DNA from: Microbacterium sediminis
GTDB taxonomy: Bacteria > Actinomycetota > Actinomycetes > Actinomycetales > Microbacteriaceae
Assembly (NCBI RefSeq): GCF_004564075.1
Contig: NZ_CP038256.1
Location: 1,984,001-2,048,000 of the forward strand
Reading direction: 5' to 3'
DNA length: 64,000 bases
Shown here: one piece after another, positions 1 through 9,406 of the stretch
Position numbering within the stretch: the stretch's first letter is position 1
Layout: every line of letters begins with the position of its first letter
Notes under the pieces: generated by a model
What the model was told of the DNA's origin: nothing
Database searches by the model: none
What the model saw: only the letters and a program-made list of their open reading frames with translations
Program-made: the position numbers and the translations under genes

Positions 1-1054
1 CCGCGAAGACCACGCCGCCCGCGCGCGAGCCGCCCAGCAGGGCGACCGTGATCGCGTCCCAGCCGATGCCGGCGTCGATCGACGGCGTGAAGCCGGCCGT
101 GCGGCCGAGCGCCTGGTTCACGCCCGCGAGCGCGACGAAGGCGCCCGAGGCGGCCATCGTGTAGACGAAGATCCGCTCGACGTTGATGCCGGCGGTCCGG
201 GCGGCGTCGGGGTTGAGGCCGACGGCGCGGAACTTGAAGCCCAGCGACGAGCGCTCCATGAGCCACCAGAACAGCACGGCGGCGGCGATCGCGAGGACGA
301 AGCCGAGGTGCAGCTGGAACGACGGGCCGAGGATCGCCGGCAGCTGGGCGGTCTCGGCGGGCGCCATCGAGGTGGGGTCGTTGCCCGAGCCGGGGTTGTG
401 CATCGGCGAGGTGCGCAGCACCCACGTGAGCACGTTGACGGCCACGTAGTTGAGCATGATCGTGACGATCACCTCGTGGGCGCCCGTCTGCGCCTTGAGG
501 AAGCCGACGACGGCGCCCCAGACGGATCCGCCGATGAGGCCGAACACGATGGCGACGAGCAGGTGCAGCCCGCCTGGCATCGGCCACTGCGTGGCGGCCC
601 ACATGGCGCAGCCGGCGGCGACGAGCAGCTGGCCCTGGCCGCCGATGTTGAACATGCCGACGCGGAAGCTCAGCGCCACGCCGAGTCCGGCCGCGATGAG
701 CGGGCCGGCGAAGCGCGCCGTCTCGGTCAGCGATCGGATGCCGGCGACGAACGAGTCGGCCTCGGTGTTGTAGATCGCGCCGCGGAAGAGCGCTCCGTAC
801 GCCTCGGCCACGGCGCCCCAGGCCGCGGAAAGGGTGTCGAGCGGGCGGGCGAAGAAGTAGCCGGCGGCCGAGATCACGTCGTCGTTTGTGCTGACGATGA
901 GGATCGCGCCGACGACGAAGGCGATGAGGATCGCCAGGGCGCCGCGCACGACGCTGCCGGCGAGGATCTCGCGCAGCGCGTCGCGCAGCACCGAGTCGAC
1001 GCGCGAGGGCGTCTGCGGCGGGCGCCGCGTGGTCACAGGGGTGGTCTCGCTCAT
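1..1054 (-). CDS. ABC transporter permease, nucleoside/simple-sugar type (partial)
   Basis: This is an inner-membrane permease of the BMP-dependent (YufP/BmpC-like, RbsC-related) importer family. It starts at 1054 and runs off the left edge, so about 351 residues are visible. The N-terminal ~45 residues are cytoplasmic and polar, followed by a hydrophobic helix and then by several more. The glycine-rich stretch FRVGMFNIGGQGQ is the conserved loop of this permease group. The ATG overlaps the stop of the upstream ATPase gene by 3 nt (ATGA), so the two are translationally coupled. Together with the ATPase and the BMP lipoprotein it should import nucleosides. A second permease gene is normally next and would lie outside the window. 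Confidence 0.93.
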   Translation of the reverse strand, partial: MSETTPVTTRRPPQTPSRVDSVLRDALREILAGSVVRGALAILIAFVVGAILIVSTNDDVISAAGYFFARPLDTLSAAWGAVAEAYGALFRGAIYNTEADSFVAGIRSLTETARFAGPLIAAGLGVALSFRVGMFNIGGQGQLLVAAGCAMWAATQWPMPGGLHLLVAIVFGLIGGSVWGAVVGFLKAQTGAHEVIVTIMLNYVAVNVLTWVLRTSPMHNPGSGNDPTSMAPAETAQLPAILGPSFQLHLGFVLAIAAAVLFWWLMERSSLGFKFRAVGLNPDAARTAGINVERIFVYTMAASGAFVALAGVNQALGRTAGFTPSIDAGIGWDAITVALLGGSRAGGVVFA

Positions 1055-2547
1055 GCCGCGACTCCCGCCATCATCTGGCCGAGGGTCGCGCGCGGCGTGT
1101 CGCCGTCGACGATCCCGACGATCCGTCCGTGGTACATGACCGCGATGCGGTCGGCCAGCCCGATCACCTCGTCGAGCTCCGTCGACACGATGAGCACCGG
1201 AATGCCCGAGTCGCGCGCGGCGACGATACGGTCGTGCACGAACTCGATCGAGCCGACGTCGAGGCCGCGCGTGGGCTGCGACGCGATGAACAGGCGCAGG
1301 TCGCGGCCCAGCTCGCGCGCCAGGACGACCTTCTGCTGGTTGCCGCCCGAGAGGCGCCCGGCCGCCTGGTCGATGCCCTGGGCGCGGATGTCGAACTCCT
1401 CGATCGCCTGCTCCGCGAAGGCGGCGATCGCCCGCTCGTCGACGGTGCCGAAGCGCACGAACGGCGCGCCGTCGCTGCGGTCGAGCATGAGGTTCTCGGC
1501 GATCGAGAAGTCGCCGACCAGGCCGTCCTTCTTCCGGTCCTCCGGCACGAAGCCGACGCCCGCGTCGATGACCTGCCGCACGCTCTTGCCCAGCAGCTGC
1601 CGGCCGTCGAGCAGAATCGATCCCCGCGCGTGTTTGCGCAGGCCGAGGATCGCCTCGGTCAGCTCGGTCTGGCCGTTGCCCTGCACGCCCGCGATGGCGA
1701 GGACCTCTCCCCCGCGGACCGTGAAGCTCACGCCGTCGAGCAGGTGCTCGCCCGAGGCGCCGACGAGCGTGAGGTCGTCGACCTCGAAGCTCGAGTCGGT
1801 GTACGTCGGCGGCTGCTTGTCGACCTCGAGGTCGACGTCGCGGCCCACCATGAGCGAGGCCAGTTCGGCCGGCTCGGCGCTGGGCTCGGCCGTGGCGACG
1901 ATCTTGCCGCGGCGGATCACGGTGATCCGGTCGGCGACCTCGCGCACCTCGCGCAGCTTGTGGGTGATGAAGACGATCGACGTGCCGCTGGCGGCGAGCT
2001 CGCGCATGATCTGCATGAGCTCGTCGGTCTCCTGCGGCGTCAGCACCGCGGTCGGCTCATCGAGCACGAGCAGCTTGGCGTCGCGCGCGAGGGCCTTGAC
2101 GATCTCGACGCGCTGCTGGGCGCCGACGGGCAGCTCCTCCACGCGCGCGTCCGGGTCGATGTCGAAGCCGAAGCGGTCGGAGATCTCGCGCACCCTCGCG
2201 CGCGCGGTCTCCATCGACAGCACGCCGGCGCGGGTGGGCTCGTGGCCGAGCATGACGTTCTCGGCCACGGTGAAGACGGGGATCAGCATGAAGTGCTGGT
2301 GGACCATGCCGATGCCGGCGGCCATCGCGTCGCCGGGGCCGGCGAAGTGCACGGGGGCGTCGTCGACGAGGATCTGCCCCTCCTCTGCCTGGTACAGGCC
2401 GAAGAGCACGTTCATCAGGGTGGACTTGCCCGCGCCGTTCTCGCCGAGCAGGCAGTGGATCTCGCCGGGTTCGATCGTCAGGTCGATCGCGTCGTTGGCG
2501 ACGAAGGATCCGAATCGCTTCGTGATCCCGCGGAGTTCGAGTTTCAT
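1051..2547 (-). CDS. ABC transporter ATP-binding protein (two ABC domains)
   Basis: The 498-residue protein has two tandem nucleotide-binding domains (about residues 1-235 and 255-495), as in RbsA, MglA and YufO. The first domain has Walker A GENGAGKST, a Q-loop followed by VGAQQRVEIVKAL, and Walker B LLVLDEPTAVLT. The second is degenerate: its Walker A region reads GVQGNGQTE, while LSGGNQQKVVLAREL is intact. Asymmetry between the two sites is typical of this family. It lies between the BMP lipoprotein gene and the permease gene. A strong hairpin at 2587-2625 separates it from the lipoprotein gene and probably limits readthrough into it. The substrate (nucleosides) is inferred from the BMP partner and the nearby nucleoside hydrolase. 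Confidence 0.95.
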   Translation of the reverse strand: MKLELRGITKRFGSFVANDAIDLTIEPGEIHCLLGENGAGKSTLMNVLFGLYQAEEGQILVDDAPVHFAGPGDAMAAGIGMVHQHFMLIPVFTVAENVMLGHEPTRAGVLSMETARARVREISDRFGFDIDPDARVEELPVGAQQRVEIVKALARDAKLLVLDEPTAVLTPQETDELMQIMRELAASGTSIVFITHKLREVREVADRITVIRRGKIVATAEPSAEPAELASLMVGRDVDLEVDKQPPTYTDSSFEVDDLTLVGASGEHLLDGVSFTVRGGEVLAIAGVQGNGQTELTEAILGLRKHARGSILLDGRQLLGKSVRQVIDAGVGFVPEDRKKDGLVGDFSIAENLMLDRSDGAPFVRFGTVDERAIAAFAEQAIEEFDIRAQGIDQAAGRLSGGNQQKVVLARELGRDLRLFIASQPTRGLDVGSIEFVHDRIVAARDSGIPVLIVSTELDEVIGLADRIAVMYHGRIVGIVDGDTPRATLGQMMAGVAA

Positions 2548-2586
2548 CGTTCCGGATTCTTCCAGATGGCAGGTCGGATCACACGA

Positions 2587-2625
2587 TGAGCGCCGGGGCG
2601 GCGTCTGATGCCGCCCCGGCGCTCA
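2587..2625 (-). terminator. Strong hairpin between the BMP lipoprotein and ATPase genes
   Basis: A perfect 16-bp stem (2587-2602 with 2610-2625) has a 7-nt loop and lies 12 nt past the lipoprotein stop. There is no U tract in the minus direction. It probably ends or attenuates transcription so that the binding protein is made in excess of the ATPase. Confidence 0.75.
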
Positions 2626-2636
2626 CGGTGCGTGGC

Positions 2637-3737
2637 TTACTCGGCGCCGGTGACCGGGATCTCGATCTCGCCGGCGATGATGTCGGCCTTGAGCTCGTCG
2701 AGGCGCGTCTTCAGCGCGTCGTCGATCTGGGCGTCGAACTCGCCGAACTCGCTGAGCGCGGTGCCGTCGTTCTCGAGGGTGCCGACGTACGGCTCCGTCG
2801 TGAACTCCTCGCCGTCGACGAGCATCTCGATGTTGTCGTACACCGCCTGCGTCATGCGCTTCTCGACCGACGTCAGGATGATGTCGGCGTACTGCGGCTG
2901 CGTGGTGGCGATGTCGCGGTCGACACCCAGGACCACCGCGGGAGCGCCCTCGGTGCGGATGACCTCGATCGTCGAGGCGAACAGGCCGCCGGCGACCGGG
3001 TAGAACACGTCGGCGCCCTGCGAGAGCTGGCTCGCCGTGATGCTCGAGGCGCCCGCGGTGTCACCGAAGTTGCTCGTGAAGCTGCCGCCGGCGGGGTTGG
3101 CCGGGTCCCAGCCGAGGACCGTGACGTCCTCGCCGTTCTCCTCGCCCCACGCGGTGGCGCCGTAGTAGAAGCCGTCCATGAACTTCGTGACCGACATCAT
3201 GTTCGACCCGCCGTAGGTCGCGACGACCTTCGAGGTGCTGTAGCCGGCCGACAGGTAGCCGGCGAGGTAGCTCGACTGCTCCATCGCGTAGTCGATGACC
3301 TTGACGTTGTCGAGGCCGAGGTCCCAGCCGTCGATCCACACGAAGTGCGTGTCGGGCGAGGCGGAGGCCACCTGCTCGAGGGCGCCGGTGTCGCCGAAGC
3401 CGAAGCCGACGGCGAAGATGACGTCGCAGCCGCCGTCGACCATCGTCTGCAGGTTGGGGGCGAAGTCCTCGGTGCTGTTCGACTCGGCGTCGTTGATCTC
3501 GATGCCGAGCTCCTCCTCGGCCATCTCGAGACCGGCGTAGGCGGCCTCGTTGAACGACTGGTCGTTCCAGCTGCCCTCGTCCGAGACGGCGCAGGCCATG
3601 AAGTCGGCGGCCGCGTCGCCGCCGCCGTCGCCCGAGCCGCCGGCGTCCGGCGCCGCGCCGCAGCCCACGAGCACGAGGCCCGCCGCCGCAGCCATTCCGA
3701 GGCCAGCCAGGCCGCGCTTGAGTGTGATCGTCTTCAA
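2637..3737 (-). CDS. BMP-family nucleoside-binding lipoprotein
   Basis: This is a 366-residue substrate-binding lipoprotein of the BMP/PnrA family. The N-terminus is a lipoprotein signal with a positively charged start, a hydrophobic run and lipobox LVLVGC, followed by a Gly/Ser/Asp-rich linker. The mature part has the BMP signatures GSWNDQSFNEAAYAG and an AVGFGFGD region. I chose the TTG start at 3737 because GGAGGA lies 5 nt upstream and it gives a normal signal peptide. The longer frame to 3791 would add 18 residues unlike a signal. It is the first gene of the importer cluster, and its own hairpin at 2587-2625 follows. The family binds purine and pyrimidine nucleosides, so that ligand is inferred. 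Confidence 0.93.
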   Translation of the reverse strand: MKTITLKRGLAGLGMAAAAGLVLVGCGAAPDAGGSGDGGGDAAADFMACAVSDEGSWNDQSFNEAAYAGLEMAEEELGIEINDAESNSTEDFAPNLQTMVDGGCDVIFAVGFGFGDTGALEQVASASPDTHFVWIDGWDLGLDNVKVIDYAMEQSSYLAGYLSAGYSTSKVVATYGGSNMMSVTKFMDGFYYGATAWGEENGEDVTVLGWDPANPAGGSFTSNFGDTAGASSITASQLSQGADVFYPVAGGLFASTIEVIRTEGAPAVVLGVDRDIATTQPQYADIILTSVEKRMTQAVYDNIEMLVDGEEFTTEPYVGTLENDGTALSEFGEFDAQIDDALKTRLDELKADIIAGEIEIPVTGAE

Positions 3738-3920
3738 GGAAGTCCTCCAGATGCACGCCGCGGCGAACCGGGCGAACGGGTAGATGGGCACAACGATAAA
3801 CCGGCGCTCCGGCGAGTTCTCACATAAAGACCCGTGATGAACAAGGCGTTATCGAACTGCGACCCAGTGGTAACGACGAGGAAACGCCCGGGCTCCCGGT
3901 GCCGGTGGCAGGCCGGCCGA

Positions 3921-4892
3921 TCAGAGCGCGGGGGTGAAGGGGCGCGGCGGCTGGGTGAGCTGGGAGACGAGGTCGCAGATGTAGCGGAAGAACGCGTCGC
4001 CGTCGACGGCCTCGATCACCCGCGCGTTCGGCTCGAGCCCGTGCACGCCCCACGACATCGCGGAGTAGCCGCGCGTGAGCTCCGAGGAGGTCTCGATGTC
4101 GACCGCGTACGGCGCCTCGGCGGTGATGAGCTCGGGGTGCAGCAGGAGCGCCGCGGTGAGCGAGTCCGGGTGCGTCGATCCGGGGATCCCGACCGACTCG
4201 TCGAAGGCGAGCGTGCCCCGGCACACGCGCTCCACGAACCGCGCCAGCGGCGTGCCGATCCCGGCCAGCTGCGCGATCCGGTCCTTGGTGAACACCGCGT
4301 CGCGCAGCGTGAGCGGCGCCCACGGCACCACGACGACGTCGGCGAAGCCGGCCTCGAACACCGTGCGGGCCGCCTCGGGGTCGACGTAGAAGTTGAACTC
4401 GGCCGCGGCGGTGATGTTGCCGCGGCCGTTGTTGGAGCCGCCCATGATGTACAGCGACTTCACGCGCTTCGGGAACTCGGGGTCGCGGATCGCGGCGAGG
4501 GCCACGTTGGTGAGCGGGCCGATCGCGACGATCGACACCTCGCCCGGCTGCTCGGCCGTGATGCGCAGCATCGCGTCGACGGCGTTCTCGGCCTGCGCCT
4601 CGAGGCCGGAGTCGTCGATCGAGAGCCCGCCCGAGCCGTCGCCGTGCACGTTCTCGGCCGAGACCCACTCGCGCATGAGCGGGCGCTGCGCGCCGAGGAA
4701 GATCGGCACCGCGTCGAGGCGGTCGGCCACGTTCAGCGTCATCCACGCGTTGCGGACCTGCTGCGCGAAGCCCACGTTGCCGGCGACCATCGTGATCGCG
4801 CGCAGATCGGCGGCGGGATCGAGCAGGCCCACGAGGATCGCGACGCAGTCGTCCTGGGCGGTGTCGGTGTCGAGGATGAAGGGGGTGCTCAC
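3921..4892 (-). CDS. Inosine-uridine preferring nucleoside hydrolase
   Basis: The 323-residue cytoplasmic hydrolase would cleave nucleosides to base and ribose. The calcium-binding signature DTDTAQDD is at residues 8-15. Later family blocks include IMGGSNNGRGN, the EFNFYVDPEAA segment and HPDSL. The GTG start is supported by a -10 element (TAGACT) exactly 6 nt upstream with no Shine-Dalgarno sequence, so translation is probably leaderless. It lies upstream of the BMP importer genes on the same strand, separated by about 180 bp, and provides the obvious next step for imported nucleosides. Preference for purine or pyrimidine nucleosides cannot be read from the sequence. Confidence 0.95.
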   Translation of the reverse strand: MSTPFILDTDTAQDDCVAILVGLLDPAADLRAITMVAGNVGFAQQVRNAWMTLNVADRLDAVPIFLGAQRPLMREWVSAENVHGDGSGGLSIDDSGLEAQAENAVDAMLRITAEQPGEVSIVAIGPLTNVALAAIRDPEFPKRVKSLYIMGGSNNGRGNITAAAEFNFYVDPEAARTVFEAGFADVVVVPWAPLTLRDAVFTKDRIAQLAGIGTPLARFVERVCRGTLAFDESVGIPGSTHPDSLTAALLLHPELITAEAPYAVDIETSSELTRGYSAMSWGVHGLEPNARVIEAVDGDAFFRYICDLVSQLTQPPRPFTPAL

Positions 4893-4898
4893 CGATCC

Positions 4899-4904
4899 AG
4901 TCTA
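4899..4904 (-). promoter_or_regulatory. -10 element of the nucleoside hydrolase gene (leaderless)
   Basis: TAGACT is followed by 6 nt and then the GTG start at 4892. No Shine-Dalgarno sequence is present. Confidence 0.6.
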
Positions 4905-4923
4905 GGTCGGCGGCCCGCGGCGC

Positions 4924-5532
4924 TCAGACGAGGACCTCGAGCTCCTCCGGCAGGCCCGTGCGCAGTTCGACGGGAAGGTGCGCGACGTCGTTGTGCGTCA
5001 CCAGCGTCCAGGGGCGCCCGGGCTTCTGCGCGATCACCGAGAGTCCGCCGTGCGCCTGGTTCAGCGTCATCCAGCGCCACTCCGGCGCGTCGAGCACCTC
5101 GCGCACGAACCACGCGATGACGAAGTTGTGCGTGATGAGCAGCTCGTGCACCTCGTCCTGCTTGCGGACGAGGAACTCCCCCATCGCGTCGGCCATCTGG
5201 GCGCGGCCGGCCTCGATCTGCTCCTGGGTGACGGCGCCGAAGAACGGCTCGTAGGCGGCCGGGGTCTCGTCGGTGAGCCCCGTGGGCACGCAGTCGAACA
5301 GCAGGGCGTGCGGGAGCGGCTCGACGGCCGGCATCCGCTCGGCGATCAGCCGTGCGGTCTCGCTGGTGCGCTGCAGCGGCGAGTGCCAAACCGCGTCGAA
5401 GGGGATGCCGGAGAGCCGATCGGCAAGCGCCCTGGCCTGCCGCCGGCCGCGTGACGAGAGCGGCCCGTCCTCGACACCGTGCTCGGCGTCCTGCTGCTCA
5501 CCGTGCCGGACGAGATAGATGTAGTGCGTCAT
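4924..5532 (-). CDS. Histidine phosphatase family protein
   Basis: This 202-residue protein belongs to the phosphoglycerate mutase-like (histidine phosphatase) superfamily. LVRHGEQ places the phospho-accepting histidine at residue 10. The arginine-containing WHSPLQRTSETA and the second active-site histidine in LLITHNF follow in the usual order. ATG at 5532 is preceded by GGGAAG at a good distance, with a TAGGCT -10 element at 5558-5563. That gives a leader of about 20 nt, unlike its leaderless neighbour. The substrate is unknown; members range from sugar phosphatases to cofactor phosphatases. It lies 31 bp upstream of the nucleoside hydrolase gene, which carries its own promoter. Confidence 0.92.
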   Translation of the reverse strand: MTHYIYLVRHGEQQDAEHGVEDGPLSSRGRRQARALADRLSGIPFDAVWHSPLQRTSETARLIAERMPAVEPLPHALLFDCVPTGLTDETPAAYEPFFGAVTQEQIEAGRAQMADAMGEFLVRKQDEVHELLITHNFVIAWFVREVLDAPEWRWMTLNQAHGGLSVIAQKPGRPWTLVTHNDVAHLPVELRTGLPEELEVLV

Positions 5533-5602
5533 CGCTTCCCTTTCCGACGTCGGTCACAGCCTATGTCACGGTCGCATCACGGGCACGGGGTGGCCCGTCG
5601 GC

Positions 5603-5626
5603 GCGGCGGACCCTCCGCTCCGCCGC
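5603..5626 (-). terminator. Hairpin downstream of the AKR-fold gene
   Basis: An 8-bp perfect stem (5603-5610 with 5619-5626) has an 8-nt loop and lies just after the AKR-fold gene stop on the minus strand. There is no U tract, so it is a probable but unproven terminator. Confidence 0.45.
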
Positions 5627-5637
5627 ACGGCGCGTCC

Positions 5638-6657
5638 TCAGGCCACGGCGCGGGCGAGCTCGATCACGTGCGCGCGGCTGAGGGTGAGGGCGACGCCCTG
5701 CACCATCTCGTCGACGTGCTCCGGGTCGAACGCGTTCGCGATGGGGGCGACGATCCCCCGCTGCGCGTGCAGCCAGGCGATCGCGATCGCCGCGTGCGGC
5801 ACACCGAGTTCCTCGGCGATCTCATCCATCGCCTTGAGCAGGCGGGTGCCGCGCCGATTGATGCGCTCGCTCAGCTGCGCGCCCCGCGCGGACTTGGCGG
5901 CCTGCGCGCGCGATCGGTGCTTGCCGGTGAGGAAGCCGTGCTCCAGCGGGTGCGACGGCGTGACCGCGATGCCCTGGGCGGAGACGACGAGCCGCAGGTC
6001 GCCCTCGAGCACGCGGGGACGCAGCAGGTTGTACGCCACGTCGACGGCCTCGATGCGCGGGTAGCCGGCCGAGGCGAGGATGCGCGCCTCCACGAGCTGC
6101 TCCGGCGTGAATCCGAAGGCGCCGAGCGCGCGGATCTTGCCGGACTCCACGAGCCATTCGGCCGTGGCGAGCGCGTCCTCGATCTGCGGGGCGTCGCGGC
6201 CGGTCGCGTCGAGATAGAGCACGTCGATCCGGTCGGTGCCGATCCGCTCCAGCGACGCCTCGACGGCGCGCACGAGGTCAACGGAGCCGAGTCCGGGGTG
6301 GTCGGGGTGGCCGCCGACGCGGACGGCCAGCACGATGTCGTCGCGCACGCGCCGCGAGCGCATCCAGTGGCCGATGATGTGCTCGCTGCGCCCGCCGCCG
6401 AAGCGGTCGGCGGTGTGCACGGCATTGCCGCCGTACTCGGCGTAGCGGTCGAGCACCGCCTCGCTCATGCGCTGATCGACGGTCCAGCCGAACTCGCCGC
6501 CGCCGAGGATGAGCGGGAAGATCCGCTGCCCTGTCTCACCGAGCGGCTCGCGGATGCCGGCCCCGATGCCGGGTCCCTGGACCGGGATGGGCGCGGACGG
6601 GTGCGTGGCGATCTCCGCCTCCGGCGACTGCGTCGCCCTGCCCCAGGTCCACTCCAC
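5638..6657 (-). CDS. Aldo/keto reductase-fold protein lacking the catalytic tetrad
   Basis: The 339-residue protein aligns by eye with aldo/keto reductases: an early ILGGGEFGW block, an HTADRFGGGRSE block, strand-helix repeats and an IAIAWLHAQRGIVAPI segment near the C-terminus. Active enzymes use Asp, Tyr, Lys and His. The corresponding positions here read His81, Phe86, Arg113 and Asp150, so all four seem replaced. It may keep the fold and NADPH-binding surface but is unlikely to be a normal oxidoreductase. I chose GTG at 6657 because GGGGAGGA lies 4 nt upstream and a TACAGT -10 element sits about 30 nt upstream. The alternative GTG at 6681 has no such support. The function is unknown. Confidence 0.8.
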   Translation of the reverse strand: MEWTWGRATQSPEAEIATHPSAPIPVQGPGIGAGIREPLGETGQRIFPLILGGGEFGWTVDQRMSEAVLDRYAEYGGNAVHTADRFGGGRSEHIIGHWMRSRRVRDDIVLAVRVGGHPDHPGLGSVDLVRAVEASLERIGTDRIDVLYLDATGRDAPQIEDALATAEWLVESGKIRALGAFGFTPEQLVEARILASAGYPRIEAVDVAYNLLRPRVLEGDLRLVVSAQGIAVTPSHPLEHGFLTGKHRSRAQAAKSARGAQLSERINRRGTRLLKAMDEIAEELGVPHAAIAIAWLHAQRGIVAPIANAFDPEHVDEMVQGVALTLSRAHVIELARAVA

Positions 6658-6753
6658 GTCGTCCTCCCCGACGCGATCCACTGTACCGACGGTCTACGCG
6701 GTATTCCGCGCCGTGACGCGAATGTGACGTGGGAAGGACTGCCCGCGGACGGC

Positions 6754-6795
6754 GAACGGCCCGGCCGCTCCCCGAGGGGGGCGACCGGGCCGTTC
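6754..6795 (-). terminator. Terminator of pnp
   Basis: An 11-bp perfect outer stem (6754-6764 with 6785-6795) encloses a GC-rich inner helix. It starts 10 nt after the pnp stop on the minus strand. Confidence 0.75.
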
Positions 6796-6804
6796 GTGAG
6801 GGGA

Positions 6805-9060
6805 TCAGGCCTCGGCGGGAGCCTCGACGGTCTCCTCGGCCTTCTCCTCGAGCACCGGCTCGAGCGCGAGCTTGCCGCGGTCGTCGATCTCGGCGATGCG
6901 GACCAGGATCTTCTGGCCCACCGAGACGACGTCCTCGATGTTCTCGACGCGCTTGCCGCCGTTGAGCTTGCGGATCTGGGTCACGTGCATGCGACCGTCC
7001 TTGCCCGGCATGAGCGAGATGAAGGCACCCGAGGGGATGATCTTCACGACCGTGCCGAGGAACTGCTCGCCGACCTCGGGGTTCGAGGGGTTGGCGATCG
7101 CGTTCACCTGCGCGCGTGCCGCCTCGGCCGAGGGGCCGTCGGTCGCGCCGATGTAGACGGTGCCGTCCTCCTCGATCGAGATCTGCGCGCCGGTCTCGTC
7201 CTGGATCGCGTTGATCGTCTTGCCCTTGGGGCCGATCAGCTCGCCGATCTTGTCGACGGGGATCTGCACGCTGATCACGCGCGGAGCCGTCGGCGCCATC
7301 TCGTCGGGGCCGTCGATCGCCGCGTTCAGGACCTCGAGGATGCGCAGGCGCGCGTCCTTGGCCTGGGTCAGCGCACCGGCGAGCACCTCGGAGGGGATGC
7401 CGTCGAGCTTGGTGTCGAGCTGGAGCGCCGTGACGAACTCGCTCGTGCCCGCGACCTTGAAGTCCATGTCGCCCAGGGCGTCCTCGGCGCCGAGGATGTC
7501 GGTCAGCGCCGCGTAGCGGGTCTGGCCGTCGACCTCCTCCGACACGAGGCCCATGGCGATGCCGGCCACGGCGGCGCGCAGCGGCACACCGGCGTTCAGC
7601 AGCGACAGGGTCGAGGCGCACACCGAGCCCATCGACGTCGAGCCGTTGGAGCCGAGAGCCTCGGACACCTGGCGGATCGCGTACGGGAACTCCTCGCGGC
7701 TCGGCAGCACCGGCACGAGCGCGCGCTCGGCGAGGAAGCCGTGCCCGATCTCGCGACGCTTGGGGCTGCCCACGCGACCGGTCTCACCGGTCGAGTACGG
7801 CGGGAAGTTGTAGTGGTGCATGTAGCGCTTGCTCGTCGTGGGCGACAGCGAGTCGATCTGCTGCTCCATCTTGAGCATGTTCAGCGTGGTGACGCCCAGG
7901 ATCTGGGTCTCGCCGCGCTGGAAGATGGCCGAGCCGTGCACGCCCGGGATCACCTGGACCTCGGCGTCGAGCGGACGGATGTCCGCCAGGCCGCGGCCGT
8001 CGATGCGGGCGCCCTCGGTGAGGATGCGGCCGCGCACGATCTTCTTCGTGACGGACTTCCACGCGGCCGAGAACTCGAGCGGCGCGGCGGCGGGAAGCTC
8101 CTCCGCCTCGACCTTCTCGATCAGCTCGGCCTTGACGGCGGCCTTCAGCGCGTCGTCGGCGTCCTGGCGCTCCTGCTTGTCGGCGATCTGGTAGATCTTC
8201 GACAGCTCCTCGAGCGCCTTGCCCTCGACGAATGCGTAGGTCTCGTCGCTGTAGGCGGGGAAGACCGGGAACTCCAGCGGCTCCTTGGTCGAGCCGGCGG
8301 CCATCTCGGCCTGCGCCGCGACGAGCTGCTTGATGAAGGGCTTGGCGGCCTCGAGGCCCTGCGCCACGACATCCTCGCTCGGCTTGACGGCGCCGCCCTG
8401 GATGAGGTTCCAGCTGTTCTCGGTGGCCTCGGCCTCGACCATCATGATCGCGACGTCGCCGTTGTCGAGCACGCGCCCCGCGACCATGAGGTCGAAGACG
8501 GCCTGCTCGACCTGCTCCTGGTTCGGGAAGGCGACCCACTGGTCCTCGTGCGATCCCATGCCGGGGATGAGCGCGAGGCGCACACCGGCGATCGGGCCGG
8601 AGAACGGCAGACCCGAGATCTGCGTCGACGCCGAGGCGGCGTTGATCGCGAGGGCGTCGTAGTACTCGCCCGGGGCGATCGACAGCACGGTGACGACGAT
8701 CTGGACCTCGTTGCGCAGGCCGTCGACGAACGACGGGCGCAGCGGGCGGTCGATGAGGCGGCAGACGAGGATCGCCTCGGTCGAGGGGCGGCCCTCGCGG
8801 CGGAAGAACGAGCCGGGGATCTTGCCGGCGGCGTACGAGCGCTCCTCGACGTCGACGGTCAGCGGGAAGAAGTCGAAGCCCTCGCGGGGGTGCTTCGACG
8901 CGCTGGTCGCCGAGAGCAGCATGGTCTCGTCGTCGAGGTACGCGGCGACCGCGCCCTGCGCCTGCTGGGCGAGACGGCCCGTCTCGAAACGGATGGTGCG
9001 GGTGCCGAAGCGGCCGTTGTCGAGAACGGCCTCGGCGGCAGTGATTTCAGGACCTTCCAA
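6805..9060 (-). CDS. pnp: Polyribonucleotide nucleotidyltransferase (PNPase)
   Basis: The 751-residue exoribonuclease degrades RNA 3' to 5' by phosphorolysis. Two RNase PH domains (about residues 15-240 and 340-570) flank an alpha-helical linker. They are followed by a KH domain ([15 protein letters not shown], about residue 600) and a C-terminal S1 domain that ends in an acidic, Ala/Glu-rich tail. The start is TTG at 9060, supported by AAGGAG about 9 nt upstream. In many bacteria pnp directly follows rpsO. Here rpsO is on the same strand but about 7.3 kb upstream, with unrelated genes between. A GC-rich hairpin lies in the leader. Confidence 0.97.
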   Translation of the reverse strand: MEGPEITAAEAVLDNGRFGTRTIRFETGRLAQQAQGAVAAYLDDETMLLSATSASKHPREGFDFFPLTVDVEERSYAAGKIPGSFFRREGRPSTEAILVCRLIDRPLRPSFVDGLRNEVQIVVTVLSIAPGEYYDALAINAASASTQISGLPFSGPIAGVRLALIPGMGSHEDQWVAFPNQEQVEQAVFDLMVAGRVLDNGDVAIMMVEAEATENSWNLIQGGAVKPSEDVVAQGLEAAKPFIKQLVAAQAEMAAGSTKEPLEFPVFPAYSDETYAFVEGKALEELSKIYQIADKQERQDADDALKAAVKAELIEKVEAEELPAAAPLEFSAAWKSVTKKIVRGRILTEGARIDGRGLADIRPLDAEVQVIPGVHGSAIFQRGETQILGVTTLNMLKMEQQIDSLSPTTSKRYMHHYNFPPYSTGETGRVGSPKRREIGHGFLAERALVPVLPSREEFPYAIRQVSEALGSNGSTSMGSVCASTLSLLNAGVPLRAAVAGIAMGLVSEEVDGQTRYAALTDILGAEDALGDMDFKVAGTSEFVTALQLDTKLDGIPSEVLAGALTQAKDARLRILEVLNAAIDGPDEMAPTAPRVISVQIPVDKIGELIGPKGKTINAIQDETGAQISIEEDGTVYIGATDGPSAEAARAQVNAIANPSNPEVGEQFLGTVVKIIPSGAFISLMPGKDGRMHVTQIRKLNGGKRVENIEDVVSVGQKILVRIAEIDDRGKLALEPVLEEKAEETVEAPAEA

Positions 9061-9084
9061 GAGGTCTCTCTCCTTGCGTGTAGC

Positions 9085-9101
9085 CCGCGCGGAACGCGCG
9101 G
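9085..9101 (-). promoter_or_regulatory. Leader hairpin upstream of pnp
   Basis: A 7-bp perfect GC stem (9085-9091 with 9095-9101) with a 3-nt loop lies just before the pnp ribosome-binding site. PNPase autoregulates through a leader stem-loop in E. coli; a similar role here is only inference. Confidence 0.35.
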
Positions 9102-9406
9102 AAGACGAAAGGAGCAGGAACAGTCAGATATGGGCGCGCAATGGCACTCGCTCGAAAGCGATCAGCTCGCCTGCGCTGGCCTCCAGGAGAAATCCACCGG
9201 CTCGCGTCGATCCGGGAGATCACTTCAGGGGACCAGCTTCCTGCCAGCCTGCTCCTCAGGTATGGAATTGTGAACGCCGCAGAGTGCGGACGCGGTCAGC
9301 CTATCAGCGCGGGATGTGCGATGTCTGCCCTCTGCCCCGCTCGGCGTGTGGCGGCTACCGTCGGGCGTGACCGACACCGATCGGCACGATCCAGATGGGA
9401 GCGTCG
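9102..9406. other. Non-coding stretch between pnp and the small acidic gene
   Basis: About 300 bp of lower-GC sequence should hold the pnp promoter (minus strand) and the promoter of the small acidic gene (plus strand). On the plus strand TACCGT at 9355-9360 is a plausible -10 element and would give a leader of about 40 nt ending in GGGAG before ATG 9407. I could not fix a pnp promoter with confidence. Confidence 0.4.

Noticed and set aside
5479..9273. Very long open frame (1264 codons) on the plus strand
   Set aside because: It is antisense to the phosphatase, AKR-fold and pnp genes, is extremely rich in Arg, Asp, Val and Gly, and has no recognisable domain. High GC content makes such shadows common.
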